From: Pomphorhynchus laevis
Lineage: Eukaryota > Acanthocephala > Palaeacanthocephala > Echinorhynchida > Pomphorhynchidae
DNA length: 64,000 nt
Assembly: GCA_012934845.2 (NCBI GenBank)
Contig: WNNJ02001053.1
Location: 1 to 64,000, forward strand
Direction of reading: 5' to 3'
Shown here one piece after another: positions 55,301 through 64,000 of this stretch (positions are counted from its first letter, which is position 1; every line of letters starts with the position of its first letter). The notes under the pieces were generated by a model. The model ran no database searches, was not told the DNA's origin, and worked only from the letters and a program-made list of their open reading frames with translations. A program made the position numbers and the translations under genes.

Positions 55301-56397
55301 CTGATCGTTTGGATGATTCTGTCCGTGTTTCAGGATATCTCGCAATCTTACCGTCATGGGTCAACAGGGAAATTGGAAATAACTTTTCTACTTTTATTTA
55401 CATAGCTCCAGAACGGCTTGGAAGAAACTTTATATAATTCCAGGATTTTCGATTCGTGCTTTTGCCTCTTCAACAATTTCATGTAGTTGAAGCGACGACG
55501 ATACTGTAGATTTTCTAACCGAAATGCGTGATTATTCAGAGATTATTTAAAGAGTTTATTCCGTTTTCTTAAAAGTTTTACTAACTTATCGTCGAACCAA
55601 GCAGGCTGGCGTTTTGCAAGGTTTTGTAAGGGTTTTAATGGAGCGACGCAGTCTGTGATATATTTGAGGAAAGCTGATAACGTATCCCAATCACGGACAT
55701 GGGTAATGTCACTATTGTGAAGACCAGTTCTAATTGCTAGCGTACGTAATAAATCAATATCCACTTTGTACCAGTTACGTTTTCAGATGTTTAGTTTCGG
55801 CAGGGGAGACATTGACAAGAGCACTAGAAGTAAACTTAATGACAAGATGGTCACTAAGACCTATTGGAGGATCATATTGAATTTCATAGACATCTAGTAG
55901 AGATTTACTAAAAATTAAATCTAGCAAGGAAGAACTATGTCACATAAAGCTGGTTGCCTGAGTTACATGTTGTATAAGAGATAGATCATCAACGAGAAAA
56001 TAATTCGTCAAATAATTTTATTTGACGAAGTCGTCAAATAAAATTTGACGGCTTCGTGATATCAGTAAGATACTCAATTAAACTTGGTGATAAGCAAGAT
56101 GAGCGTGGAGCACGATAGCATACACAAATGGTGATGGTGATGTCACCTGATTCTATCATTAAAGAAAGTAACTCCATTCGTCCGACGCAATATGACATGG
56201 AGTTCCTTACGATAATTCTGTTAGCGACGTAAAAGGCAACTCCACCACCTCTACATTTATCATGTCGGTCTGTTCTAAATAATGAGAAGCCAGGGATGGC
56301 AACACAAGCATCACTAATCCCACTGTGTAGCCAAATTTCAGTAATTGCAAAAATCGACATATTGATGTGAGACAAATAACAACTGAACTTATCAAAC
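55300..56397 (-). pseudogene. LC2 endonuclease and linker (minus copy)
   Basis: FAITEIWLHSGISDACVAIP, FSLFRTDRHDKCRGGGVAFYV, ICVCYRAPRSS on 56375-56034, then LSDHLVIKFTSS-like sequence near 55850. The linker has QPAWFDDKLVKLLRKRNKLF at about 55560 and SSKPFWSYVNKSR at about 55390, after which the RT core is deleted. TETW reads TEIW. Confidence 0.8.
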
Positions 56398-56873
56398 TTA
56401 TATATATCGCTCCTATTTCCTTTATTCGTTTAAACAAATCTACTAAATTCAATCATCTCAGTCCTCCACTCTTAAAAATCGTTTTCCGATATAGTTCACA
56501 TGCCTCTTCGGTACTCTCCCAACGTTTTAAACTTCTTACCACTTCATCTACTTGTCGTACCTTTCCTGACCGCTCTCCATATGATATTGCCCAGCTCAAT
56601 TTAGCTCGCATTGATAAACATCGACGTGAAACAAACGGTGAGTCATCTCTATCGTTCACATCGCATTCTTATACGTACTAAACGTACTCTCTTTTGGGGA
56701 AATCTACTCGTGTCATCTTCCAACTTCAATCTCATTGGAAAATCTTAAACTCAATTCTTTCAGGATCATATACCCCTTGTAATATAAATCCTGATGTATT
56801 TCATTCTTATCTACAAACTAAGCTATCTAATTTACTTTCCCTACTACCCATAGCCCACTTGTAAAAAACAGAC
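56398..56873 (+). pseudogene. LINE LA2 ORF1 and linker fragment, right of LC2 insertion
   Basis: YIAPISFIRLNKSTKFNHLS, PPLLKIVFRYSSHASSVLSQ, LARIDKHRRETNGESSLSF. It then jumps at about 56655 to linker sequence (HSYTYTKRTLFWGN and later YLQTKLSNLLSLLPIAP), so the endonuclease is deleted. It ends at 56873 where LA copy 4 begins in the opposite strand. Confidence 0.82.
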
Positions 56874-56939
56874 TTATTTTAACTTGGCAAATGCGTTCCA
56901 GCGCACGTTTACATGACCACAACAAAACAAAAATTTTAA

Positions 56940-58560
56940 TCATGTGTCGAGAAGGTGTGAACGGAGGAGGTGTTTGAATGCGATAGAAGAAGCGCGGCTG
57001 ACGTCGAGAGGGAGTTGATTCCAGGCAAGTTGGGCGGCGACGAGGAAGGATCGGAGACAGTAGTTCTTGGAGTAATTGGGAACGTGGAGTAAGAGGGTAT
57101 GACGGGAACGCAGCGATAGCGAGGTAGGGCGAGTGTCGTCTAAGAAAGCAAGGTTGATGAATTATGGGAAGCCGACAGCGATGAAACGAAAAGTTACGAG
57201 AAGAAGAAAAAGTTTGATGCGGATGTGGATTGTGGGCCAGGAGGGTTGGGCAAGATATGTGGATGTGTGGTCGAAGCGACAGAGATGAAAGAGCACACGA
57301 ACGGCGGAGTTGATTATTCGTTGTAGAAGTAGGATGATAGATTTTGAAGAATTGAAGAAAAGGCTAAGGCAGAAATCGATTTTAGTAAACGAAGCGATAA
57401 AAGAAGCGACATACAAGAACGGAAGTCGATAAAGAGGCGGATACGGCGGACATTACGGAGAATTAAGATAGACGAGCGGACCTTGTTACGGACGAAGGGT
57501 TTAAGGGAAAGGTTATCGTCGAAATAGAAGCCTAAGTAAGTGAAATTGTGTGCTATGGGGATGATCGATGAGGCAAAAGATACAGTGGGAAGAGATATGT
57601 GTGGTTTACCGGAAAGGATCCTCATTATTTTGGACTTGTCGTGGTTTTGAACGAGATAAAGATCGGAGAGACGTTTGCAGATAGAAGAAAGACAGTTCAA
57701 GGCAGAAACGATGATATCGTGTATGCGATGTGCGGGTGCATGAGCATAGATGAAGATGTAATCGGCGTATAGCATGACGTTAAAGAAGTAAGGTTTGATA
57801 AACTTAGAGAGATCGCCGAGTAGAAGGAAGCAAAGCAGGGGTCCTAGGACTTAACCTTGTGGGACCCCGCAAAAAATAGCGATGGTAGTGGATGATGAAT
57901 TAGAACAGACGCGAAAGGAACGGTCGAATAGATATGAAGCAAACCATGCTACGGAGGTGGGAGAAAAGCCGTAATCATATTGAAGGCGAGAAAGGAGGAT
58001 GGAGTGGTCGACAATGTCTATGGCGGAGGAGAGGTCGATGGAGATTATAACACTATATAGAGCATTGTCTCGAGAAATGAGTAGGTCGTTGTAAACTTCA
58101 TGCAGGCGATTTCTGTGGAGTGATTAGAGCGGAAAGCGGATTGGAAAGGATGGTACAGATTATATGAAGATAGATAAACGTTGATCTGTATTAAGATAAC
58201 ACGCTCTAGAGATTGGAAAAAGTAGGTAGGAGTGAAACGAGGTGATAGCTAGAAGGAATGGAGGGGTCGAGCGGTTGTTTTTAAGGAAAAGACGAACGAT
58301 TGCGGATTTCCAGGGTGAAGTGAATATGCGACTGCGGATGGACGAGTTAGACAAGGTTGTGAGAAAAGGGGATATCGATGAGCATATGGATTTAAGTATG
58401 TGGGTAGGCAGGGGATCGGCAGGTGAGGTTTTGTTGGGCAAGGACATGAGGACATATGATACTTCTGTAGGTGAGACAGGGAGAAGATGGAAGAGTTCCG
58501 GAAGGATGAGGCTAGACTGGGCAGAGTGAGATAGGATAGAGACCGGGGTGTGAGAGAGCA
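56940..58560 (-). pseudogene. LA copy 4: reverse transcriptase
   Basis: LPELFHLLPVSPTEVSYVLM, SICSSISPFLTTLSNSSIRS, a damaged YRPIS region (ITSFHSYLLF) at 58250, IDLSSAIDIVDHSI near 58010, CGVPQG near 57870, MLYADYIFIYAHAPAHRIHD near 57740 (YADD reads YADY), LPLQRIINSAVRVLFHLCRF. Several shifts and stops. Confidence 0.85.
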
Positions 58561-58576
58561 ACGTGGATACTTTAGT

Positions 58577-60336
58577 CTAGAGAAATGACGAATAATAATG
58601 GGCATTGATGTTGCGCGGCGAAGAGGAATGAGCCAGGATTGAGTTAAAAGTATGCCAGAAAGTCTTAGAGTTGAATGATGTGATGATTTTACGCTGCCAG
58701 AAGGAGTTGCATCTGGTAAGTAGTAGGTTAAGATGATACCGGCAAAGAGCAAGATAGGAATCACGGAAAGACGGAGTGATCGAGCGGAAATCATGTCTGA
58801 GAGATCGGTGATAGACTCGAAAAGCATGGCGGAGTCGACGCTTTGAGAAAGTGATCGGATAGACTAGGATCGAACATAGACAGTGAAGTGTAGTCAGCAA
58901 AATGATTGGGGACTGCGATGATGTCGAGTGCCCCACCAAGGATATGTGTGGGTGCAGTGGAGATGGGTTTGTAGTTATAGTTGGATAGAATGTTGATGAA
59001 CTGGATGGACTCGGTGGAAGTTGAGCGGTCGAGGAGGATGTTGAAGTCGCTAAGAACGATTGATGGGATGAAGGACAAAGAACAGTGGGACAGATGGTCA
59101 GCGAGTTCGGAAAAAAACATGGAGGTAGAATCAGATGAACCATCACGGTATACAATGCCGAGATCTAGAGTGATCGGGTTAGAAGAACGACAAGTGAGCA
59201 GTTCAAAAGAGCAAGGACTGAAAGGGGAAGTGATTTTGCGAATAGACGCGGGGTGACGGGCGAATGCGACAATGCCGCCATGATTAGAGAATTTAGAAGG
59301 AGATGAGCTGAGGGGGCGAGCGGGTTCGACTAGTGAGAAACCGGCAGAGAGCAGACGGCGAATAGAAAGGTCGTCAGAATCGAAGTGCTAGGATTCGGTG
59401 AGGCAGAAGATATCGATTGATTGCTTAGTGAATTGGTATAGGATGATAACGGATTTATTGAGAATAGATCTAGTGTTGAGGAGGCCGAGGCGGAAACCGT
59501 GTGTGGTGGTGATAGGGGCTAGTGGAGAAGACACATAAGAGAGAAGGAGCGCCATCGAATTTTTGGGCGGGTGTGGACAACTTGAAAATTTCCGTCGATG
59601 TTACGGATAGAGAATGATGTTTCGCCGTTTTCCACGCGACGGCGTTTATTGTTGCGGGCTGATGAGAGTTGAGAGATTTCGAGGGGTGCCATCGGGGAAA
59701 ATGCGAGTTATTGAAAGATATGAGTTTGAATCGTTGGAAGAGGACAGAGGACGCGTGCGAGCAATGCTTGAAAACAATTTTAGGAGAGGGGGATGGGAAG
59801 GATTAGATGGAAAGATTTGTTTAGGCGGATGAATGTGACAGGAGAGAAGTTGTTTAAAAAGGATGTTTTATCCGCAGGAACAATAGACGAGAGGATGGAT
59901 CTGAAGGCGGAAACATCGTGGTCGAGACGTGCGTGTGGAGATAAAGACGCGGAAGGAGTGATATTAGTGACGATGACGCAACGATCGAGAGAAGGAAAGC
60001 GTTTCCGTAAAGAAGGATGAGTAACGTGAGTTGTGAGATCACGATAGGAGAGCTGGGAGTTAAGGATATCAAGAGTTTAGGTATGACAGCGGAAGACAGA
60101 GGATTTTGATAATATAGATGGTGGTGAGCTATATGAGGAAATGTTAAGAGTGGAAGGATTGTGGAGGTTGGTGGAGGTGATTTTAATTGAGGGGTGTAGG
60201 TTATTGAGAAACGAGATAGAAGGGAGGAGATGGGGGGTGTCGGGAATTGAAGAAATATGATTAGTAGTGTATGTGGTGACAGGATCAGTTGGTTGACAAA
60301 CGACATCAGAAACGATTGGGTGGTTTTAGTTGACAC
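58577..60336 (-). pseudogene. LA copy 4: ORF1 and endonuclease
   Basis: STKTTQSFLMSFVNQLILSP and the linker (60336-59854), SRDRCVIVTNITPSASLSPH-type domain near 59990, VVHTRPKIRWRS near 59570 with ORF1 ending MCLLH and TAG near 59530. Endonuclease pieces: SNHGGIVAFARHPASIRKI near 59270, MFFSELADHLSHCSL, ILGGALDIIAVPNHF. The ORF1 stop and the ORF2 frame are in the -1 relation. Confidence 0.82.
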
Positions 60337-60394
60337 GTTGGAGGTTGAAATGTTCTTATGTGAGAGGTCGTGTATGAGCTTGTTGGCACAAAAA

Positions 60395-60422
60395 CCACAT
60401 AGGAAGTATTCTTCCTATGTGG
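60395..60422. repeat. Perfect fold-back at 5' end of LA copy 4
   Basis: CCACATAGGAAG, a four-base TATT loop, then CTTCCTATGTGG. The left arm belongs to the LA zinc-finger codons; the right arm is its exact reverse complement at the truncation point. Confidence 0.85.
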
Positions 60423-60424
60423 CT

Positions 60425-60902
60425 TCAATGGGCTAATGTGTATTACTGAAACGTCGTAAAAAATTATTTAAAAGAATTTGTCTCGTGTGGATAGTTGATT
60501 ATGCCTAAGCATATGATTAGACAGCTCACAAACGTAATTTTAACAGAATTGAATATGCAGTATGGCATGTGCTTTATGAATACATAATTTTCTCAATTTT
60601 GAGAAGAAAATTATCAATCGCAAAATGTCGATAAAATTTCTTCGTTCATGCCTTAGCGCGAAAGTTATTTCAACCTAAGCAAGTTGCACAAGTTATTATC
60701 GAGTTATTATCTATGTGCAAGTTATTATCTATGTGCAAGTCTACCTCATGCGGGGCGTCTTGCCATTTCAATTTTGATCATTTAACATTGACCCCGACAC
60801 CTTCCGTTTCCACGATGTAGTTTACTGTGTATGACCGAAACATTTCAACAAATTTATTTAACAGAAATTATCTAAATAATAATTTAATTATTAATATTTC
60901 AG
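60425..60902. other. Unassigned spacer
   Basis: No gene recognised. TTATCTATGTGCAAG is repeated in tandem at about 60707-60740. It is A/T-rich towards 60902, where LG begins after TTAATATTTCAG. Confidence 0.45.
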
Positions 60903-60914
60903 GGTTGCACGTCT

Positions 60915-62012
60915 CAAAGTGCTACTATCATTGGCTACACTAATATTCGTAGTTTAATTTCGAATCTTGATGACGTTAGAGTTTGGACGCATTATATGCA
61001 TACAGACGTGTTGGCTATTTCCGAGACGTGGTTACACGATGCCAATCTTGATAACGTAGTATCTATTCCAGGTTATCCATTATTACGTTCAGATAGATGC
61101 CCTCCTAAGAGGGGTGGTGGAGTAGCACTTTATGTTCAGAATAGGAACGTTATTAGCAATATAGTAAGATACTCAAATAAAGAAGGAACTTGTGAGTGCT
61201 TAATAGTTGATCTTGTAACATATAGCCTCCACGTTTCATTGTGTGTTCTTTATCAAACAACCAAATCAGCCATTTTAGATGATGAGCTGATGCATATTTT
61301 AACTAGAGCTTGTAGTAGGCGTGATCACTCGTTCATCTTAGTTGGTGATTTTAATCTACCGACTCTGGTGATTGATCAAGATGGCAACAGTATTATTGGT
61401 AATTGTTTCAGTGAGGATAAGAATCTATGGGAGTTCTTGGTATGTAATCAATTACTCATTCAGCATGTATCTGATCCTACTAGATTTGGCACTGATCTTG
61501 TATTTTCTCAAAGAGATGGTCAGATATGTGACCTATCCCACAATCCTCCAATAGGAGGAAGTGATCACTGTGTTTTGGTGTTTAAGCTGACTATAGCTTC
61601 AGATATTCTCGCAATCGATGCCGAAACTTTATTAACGAAGAGATCATGGCATCATGTTGATGTTGAGATGTTACAACATTTTGTGTCCTCGTTGAACTTT
61701 GAGTGTGGTGATATTGGAAGCCAGGAACGTTGGTATTTCATTCGAGATTTACTAATTCGTATATCTGATTATTTTGCTCCTCGTAGATTAATACGTAAAA
61801 CTGATCATAAGAAGCCTCCGTGGTTTGACAGTAGTCTACGTGAAGCTCTCAAAACACACAATACTTTGTTCAGAAAATGTAGGCACAAAGGTAATTTGAT
61901 TGCTCAATTCAAACTTGTTCGCAATGCATATAAACGTCTCAGAATTAAGAAACGTATGGAGTATGAGGACCAAATTGTGCAATCTTTAAATAGCTCGCCC
62001 AAACGCTTTTAG
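60915..62012 (+). CDS. LG APE endonuclease and linker
   Basis: GYTNIRSLISNLDDVRVW, LAISETWLHDANLDNVVSIP, PLLRSDRCPPKRGGGVALYV, LCVLYQTTKS, ILVGDFNLPTLVIDQ, TDLVFSQRDG, GGSDHCVLVFKL, then the linker KKPPWFDSSLREALKTHNTL and LVRNAYKRLRIKKRMEYED. GDFN and SDH are kept. A TAG at 62010-62012 follows SSPKRF, with SYVRQSTRTYCAI continuing in frame. Confidence 0.88.
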   Translation, partial: QSATIIGYTNIRSLISNLDDVRVWTHYMHTDVLAISETWLHDANLDNVVSIPGYPLLRSDRCPPKRGGGVALYVQNRNVISNIVRYSNKEGTCECLIVDLVTYSLHVSLCVLYQTTKSAILDDELMHILTRACSRRDHSFILVGDFNLPTLVIDQDGNSIIGNCFSEDKNLWEFLVCNQLLIQHVSDPTRFGTDLVFSQRDGQICDLSHNPPIGGSDHCVLVFKLTIASDILAIDAETLLTKRSWHHVDVEMLQHFVSSLNFECGDIGSQERWYFIRDLLIRISDYFAPRRLIRKTDHKKPPWFDSSLREALKTHNTLFRKCRHKGNLIAQFKLVRNAYKRLRIKKRMEYEDQIVQSLNSSPKRF

Positions 62013-63322
62013 TCATATGTTCGTCAAAGTACGCGTACTTACTGTGCAATCACTAGATTATCATCAAACGGTAAGTTGCTTGATTCCCCTTCTGACGTTG
62101 CTAATGAGTTTGCAAATGCATTTGACCTACATAATGCTAGTTCGACCATAGAATATAATGTTCAGTCAGTCAGTTTTCCTACGTGCTTTAGTGCTTCCAT
62201 TATAATCAATGTAAATGATGTGGCTTGGAGGTTATCACATTTGTCGTCTTCATATTCTTCAGGTCCTGATGATATTCATTCGCATCTACTCAGGGTGTTG
62301 AGTCGACATTTGGCTCTTTGGTCACTAGCTTGTTTCATGCATCTCTGGATAGCATAAAGGTACCGTCTGAATGGAAGAGTGTGATAGTGGTGCCGGTATT
62401 CAAAAAGGGTGACCCGCGGCTAGCAGACAACCATCGAGCTATAAGTCTTACAAGTCATTTGGGTAAGGTACTGGAAAGGATCATCTACGAACATATATTC
62501 AGACACTTGAGCATATCAGGTCAGCATAGCTTTATGCAACATGGCTTCAGAAAAGGACGTTCTTGCCTTACCAACCTTTTGTCTGCCCGTGAGGCCTGGA
62601 TTGAATCAATGTCTCAAGGAAAGGCAGTTGACGTTATTCTGTTCGATTTTAGTCGTGCGTTTGATCGTGTTCCCTATAGTGTCCTCATTCAAACAGTGGC
62701 CAGCTACAGCATTAATAGCTCAGTTATAGGATGGATTAGAGATTTTCTATCTAACAGATCTTTCAGAGTACGAGTTGGTAGTACCCTATCCTCACCACAT
62801 TTAATTATGTCTGGAGTTCCTCAGGGTTCTGTACTAGGACCTTTATTGTTTAACATGTTTATGAACAGTTTACTTACACAGGTCCATTGTCCGTGTTTAG
62901 CCTTTGCTGACGACATCAAAATCTGGTGTGAGGTCATATCTGCAGATGACCATATCCGCTTACAGCGTGACATTGACAGGGTTTATACATGGAATGTTAA
63001 TACTGGGGTATTGTTAAACATTTCTAAGTGCTCACATATTCGTCTCGGCAGGTCCATTGTGTCTACCTTGTATAGTGTCGGGACATATAGTATCATTTCG
63101 ACCAATCAAGTTCGTGATCTTGGCATATTTATGCAATCGTCACTTAAAACTAGAATGGATACTGAAAGACGTTGCTGTTCAGCAAGGAAGATGATTTATC
63201 TAATTAAAACTTGTTTCTTGTCAGTATCTCCTCAGTGTTTTGCTCGGGTATCTAATGCGCTTGTTCGTCCCCATATCGAATATGCTATCCAGGCATCTTC
63301 CCTTCTACAAGAGGTGAAATGA
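62013..63322 (+). pseudogene. LG reverse transcriptase
   Basis: DVANEFANAFDLHN and LSSSYSSGPDDIHSHLLRVL in one frame, then a shift at about 62330. WKSVIVVPVFKKGDPRLADN, HRAISLTSHLGKVLERIIYE, MQHGFRKGRSCLTNLLSARE, VILFDFSRAFDRVPYSVLIQ, MSGVPQGSVLGPLLFNMFMN and CLAFADDIKIWCEVI follow. Motifs A, B and C all keep their catalytic residues. The frame breaks again at about 63315 (LLQEVK / MRDLERILRRGSK). Confidence 0.88.
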
Positions 63323-63744
63323 GGGATCTGGAGAGAATTTTACGTCGTGGCAGCAAGCTCGTTCGAGGATGTAAAATGATGAGTTATAGCGATCGTTTAA
63401 CTTCAATAGGCATGATATCAGTGCAAGCCAGACTACTCGTTCTGAATCTGTTTGCGATGTGGTTTATAGTAAAGGGGATAGATGGCTACCCAAGTGAATC
63501 TGTTGAATTGAATGTCCGACAAAATCGCAGGGGTCATTCACTCGCGTTACGCGCAAGACAAATTGGAAGGTCGACAATGGTATCGCGATTGTCACGCAGA
63601 GTGAGAAAGTTGTGGAACGCATTGCCTCGCGACATCATGACTGCGTCATCATTGAGCCAATTCAAAGCTATGGTCAACACTTGTATAAGGCACGCTGATC
63701 AAGGCAACATTGGAAGTTATTATCCTTGGTTTAGTAGAAATTGA
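63316..63744 (+). CDS. LG RT C-terminal domain
   Basis: MRDLERILRRGSKLVRGCKM, then VQARLLVLNLFAMWF, QNRRGHSLALRARQIGRSTM, VSRLSRRVRKLWNALPRDIM and SLSQFKAMVNTC, stop 63744. This is the natural end of the ORF2 protein. Confidence 0.85.
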   Translation, partial: EMRDLERILRRGSKLVRGCKMMSYSDRLTSIGMISVQARLLVLNLFAMWFIVKGIDGYPSESVELNVRQNRRGHSLALRARQIGRSTMVSRLSRRVRKLWNALPRDIMTASSLSQFKAMVNTCIRHADQGNIGSYYPWFSRN

Positions 63745-63830
63745 TATGTTTGTTTAATGTTTTGTAATGTACGATGAGCGGGCAAAACGGCCTTATCGGT
63801 GAAAGCTATGTATATAATAATATTTAATTT

Positions 63831-64000
63831 AATATTTTTAATTTAATCATTTATTATAATAAATGCATAATAAGTGAATATTGTGCATATCCACTTATTT
63901 TCTACTAAATGCCACAACGGTGATTTACATTTACTTAACCATTTCATTGGATCCTCCAAGTTTTATTTTAATTTTATTTTTATGTTCCCGTTTCAGTTTC
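63831..64000. other. A/T-rich flank at window end
   Basis: Follows the LG tail. The first ~40 bases are ATTTAAT-type simple sequence. No gene is seen to the end of the window. Confidence 0.4.

Larger units (their letters stand above)
54693..56397 (-). mobile_element. LINE LC2, minus copy inside LA2
   Basis: 5'-truncated in the endonuclease (56397), internally deleted in the RT, and ending with GAGCAGACAAAACAGC and a GTTATAATACTATTATTG tail at 54693. It interrupts LA2 ORF1 almost without loss of LA2 codons (FNN | IAPISFIRLNK). Confidence 0.88.
56874..60424 (-). mobile_element. LINE LA, copy 4 (near full length, degenerate)
   Basis: From the zinc-finger end (CGFCANKLIHDLSHKN, about 60390) through ORF1, endonuclease and RT to the LA 3' hairpin and tail near 56890. 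It lacks only the 5' UTR and first ~30 codons. About 0.3 kb between SDHFL and SKRRLRHAFR is deleted near 58852. The 5' break is a perfect fold-back at 60395-60422. Confidence 0.9.
60903..63830 (+). mobile_element. LINE LG (5'-truncated)
   Basis: Begins in the endonuclease start (SATIIGYTNIRSLISNL) and runs to a 3' UTR with AAACGGCC-TTAT-CGGTGAAAGC and a TATATAATAATATTTAA tail. One stop and two frameshifts break it. ORF1 is absent. It is the best-preserved CR1-like RT outside LA copy 5. Confidence 0.9.

Noticed and set aside
60880-60903. 3' splice site (TTAATATTTCAG) before an exon at 60903
   Set aside because: The sequence after it is the truncated start of a LINE endonuclease, so the AG is more simply a chance base pair at the insertion edge.
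1-64000. tRNA or rRNA genes
   Set aside because: Scanning both strands by eye showed no A-box/B-box pair with a cloverleaf and no rRNA signature. A tRNAscan run would be decisive.

Overview
The window is animal-type eukaryotic DNA made almost entirely of retrotransposons, most of them broken and many inserted into one another. The evidence is APE-type endonuclease plus reverse-transcriptase (RT) LINEs of CR1-like build, Penelope-like elements (PLEs), one GT-type splice donor, and the absence of any bacterial gene or operon. An invertebrate is the most likely host because the best PLE has the permuted domain order known as Naiad, which is widespread in invertebrate phyla. I cannot name a species. 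No complete host gene was found; the only candidate is an orphan signal-peptide exon at 47640-47692.

Working names used below: LA, LA2, LB, LC, LC2, LD, LE, LF and LG are LINE families; H, I and J are other RT elements.

Layout. 1-620: end of a canonical PLE beside an (AT)n tract. 668-1436: LINE ORF1 fragment carrying a minisatellite. 1554-5650: LA copy 1. 5655-7090: LC. 7091-8450: LA2 fragment (minus). 8500-12425: LA copy 2 with LC2 inside it. 12691-13620: element H. 13721-15572: LD (minus). 15563-26330: a three-level nest in which LA2 (plus) contains LE (minus), which contains a Naiad-like PLE (minus, 20747-24605) with pseudo-LTRs. 26736-32225: LB as a tail-to-tail inverted pair. 32226-34795: LINE ends and element J. 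34795-37262: element I, which has a PHD finger and an RT. 37352-43975: PLE fragments around LF. 43990-45770: LA copy 3. 45771-48757: sparse DNA with hairpins, the orphan exon and RT remnants. 48765-53160: LA copy 5, whose 1418-codon ORF is unbroken. 53306-54048: LTR-type remnants. 54390-56873: LA2 interrupted by LC2. 56874-60424: LA copy 4. 60903-63830: LG.

How they work. The LINEs share a plan: an N-terminal zinc finger (C-x4-C-x2-W ... C-G-x-C), a low-complexity linker, an RNA-binding-like ORF1 end (RPRLL..., then N-x-x-V-V and a W-x-P-L or similar end), then an APE endonuclease and an RT. The endonuclease/RT frame lies -1 to ORF1 in six families (LA, LA2, LB, LC, LE, LF), often with an A AAT TTT heptamer at the same codon; the intact LA copy has fused the two frames through a two-base deletion. 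CR1-like families end in a small 3' hairpin followed by an ATA-type tail, while LA ends in a different hairpin. 5' modules (UTR plus zinc finger) appear to have been exchanged between families. The most notable results are the conserved -1 overlap, the Naiad-like element, the nested insertions, the LB fold-back and the 5' module swap.
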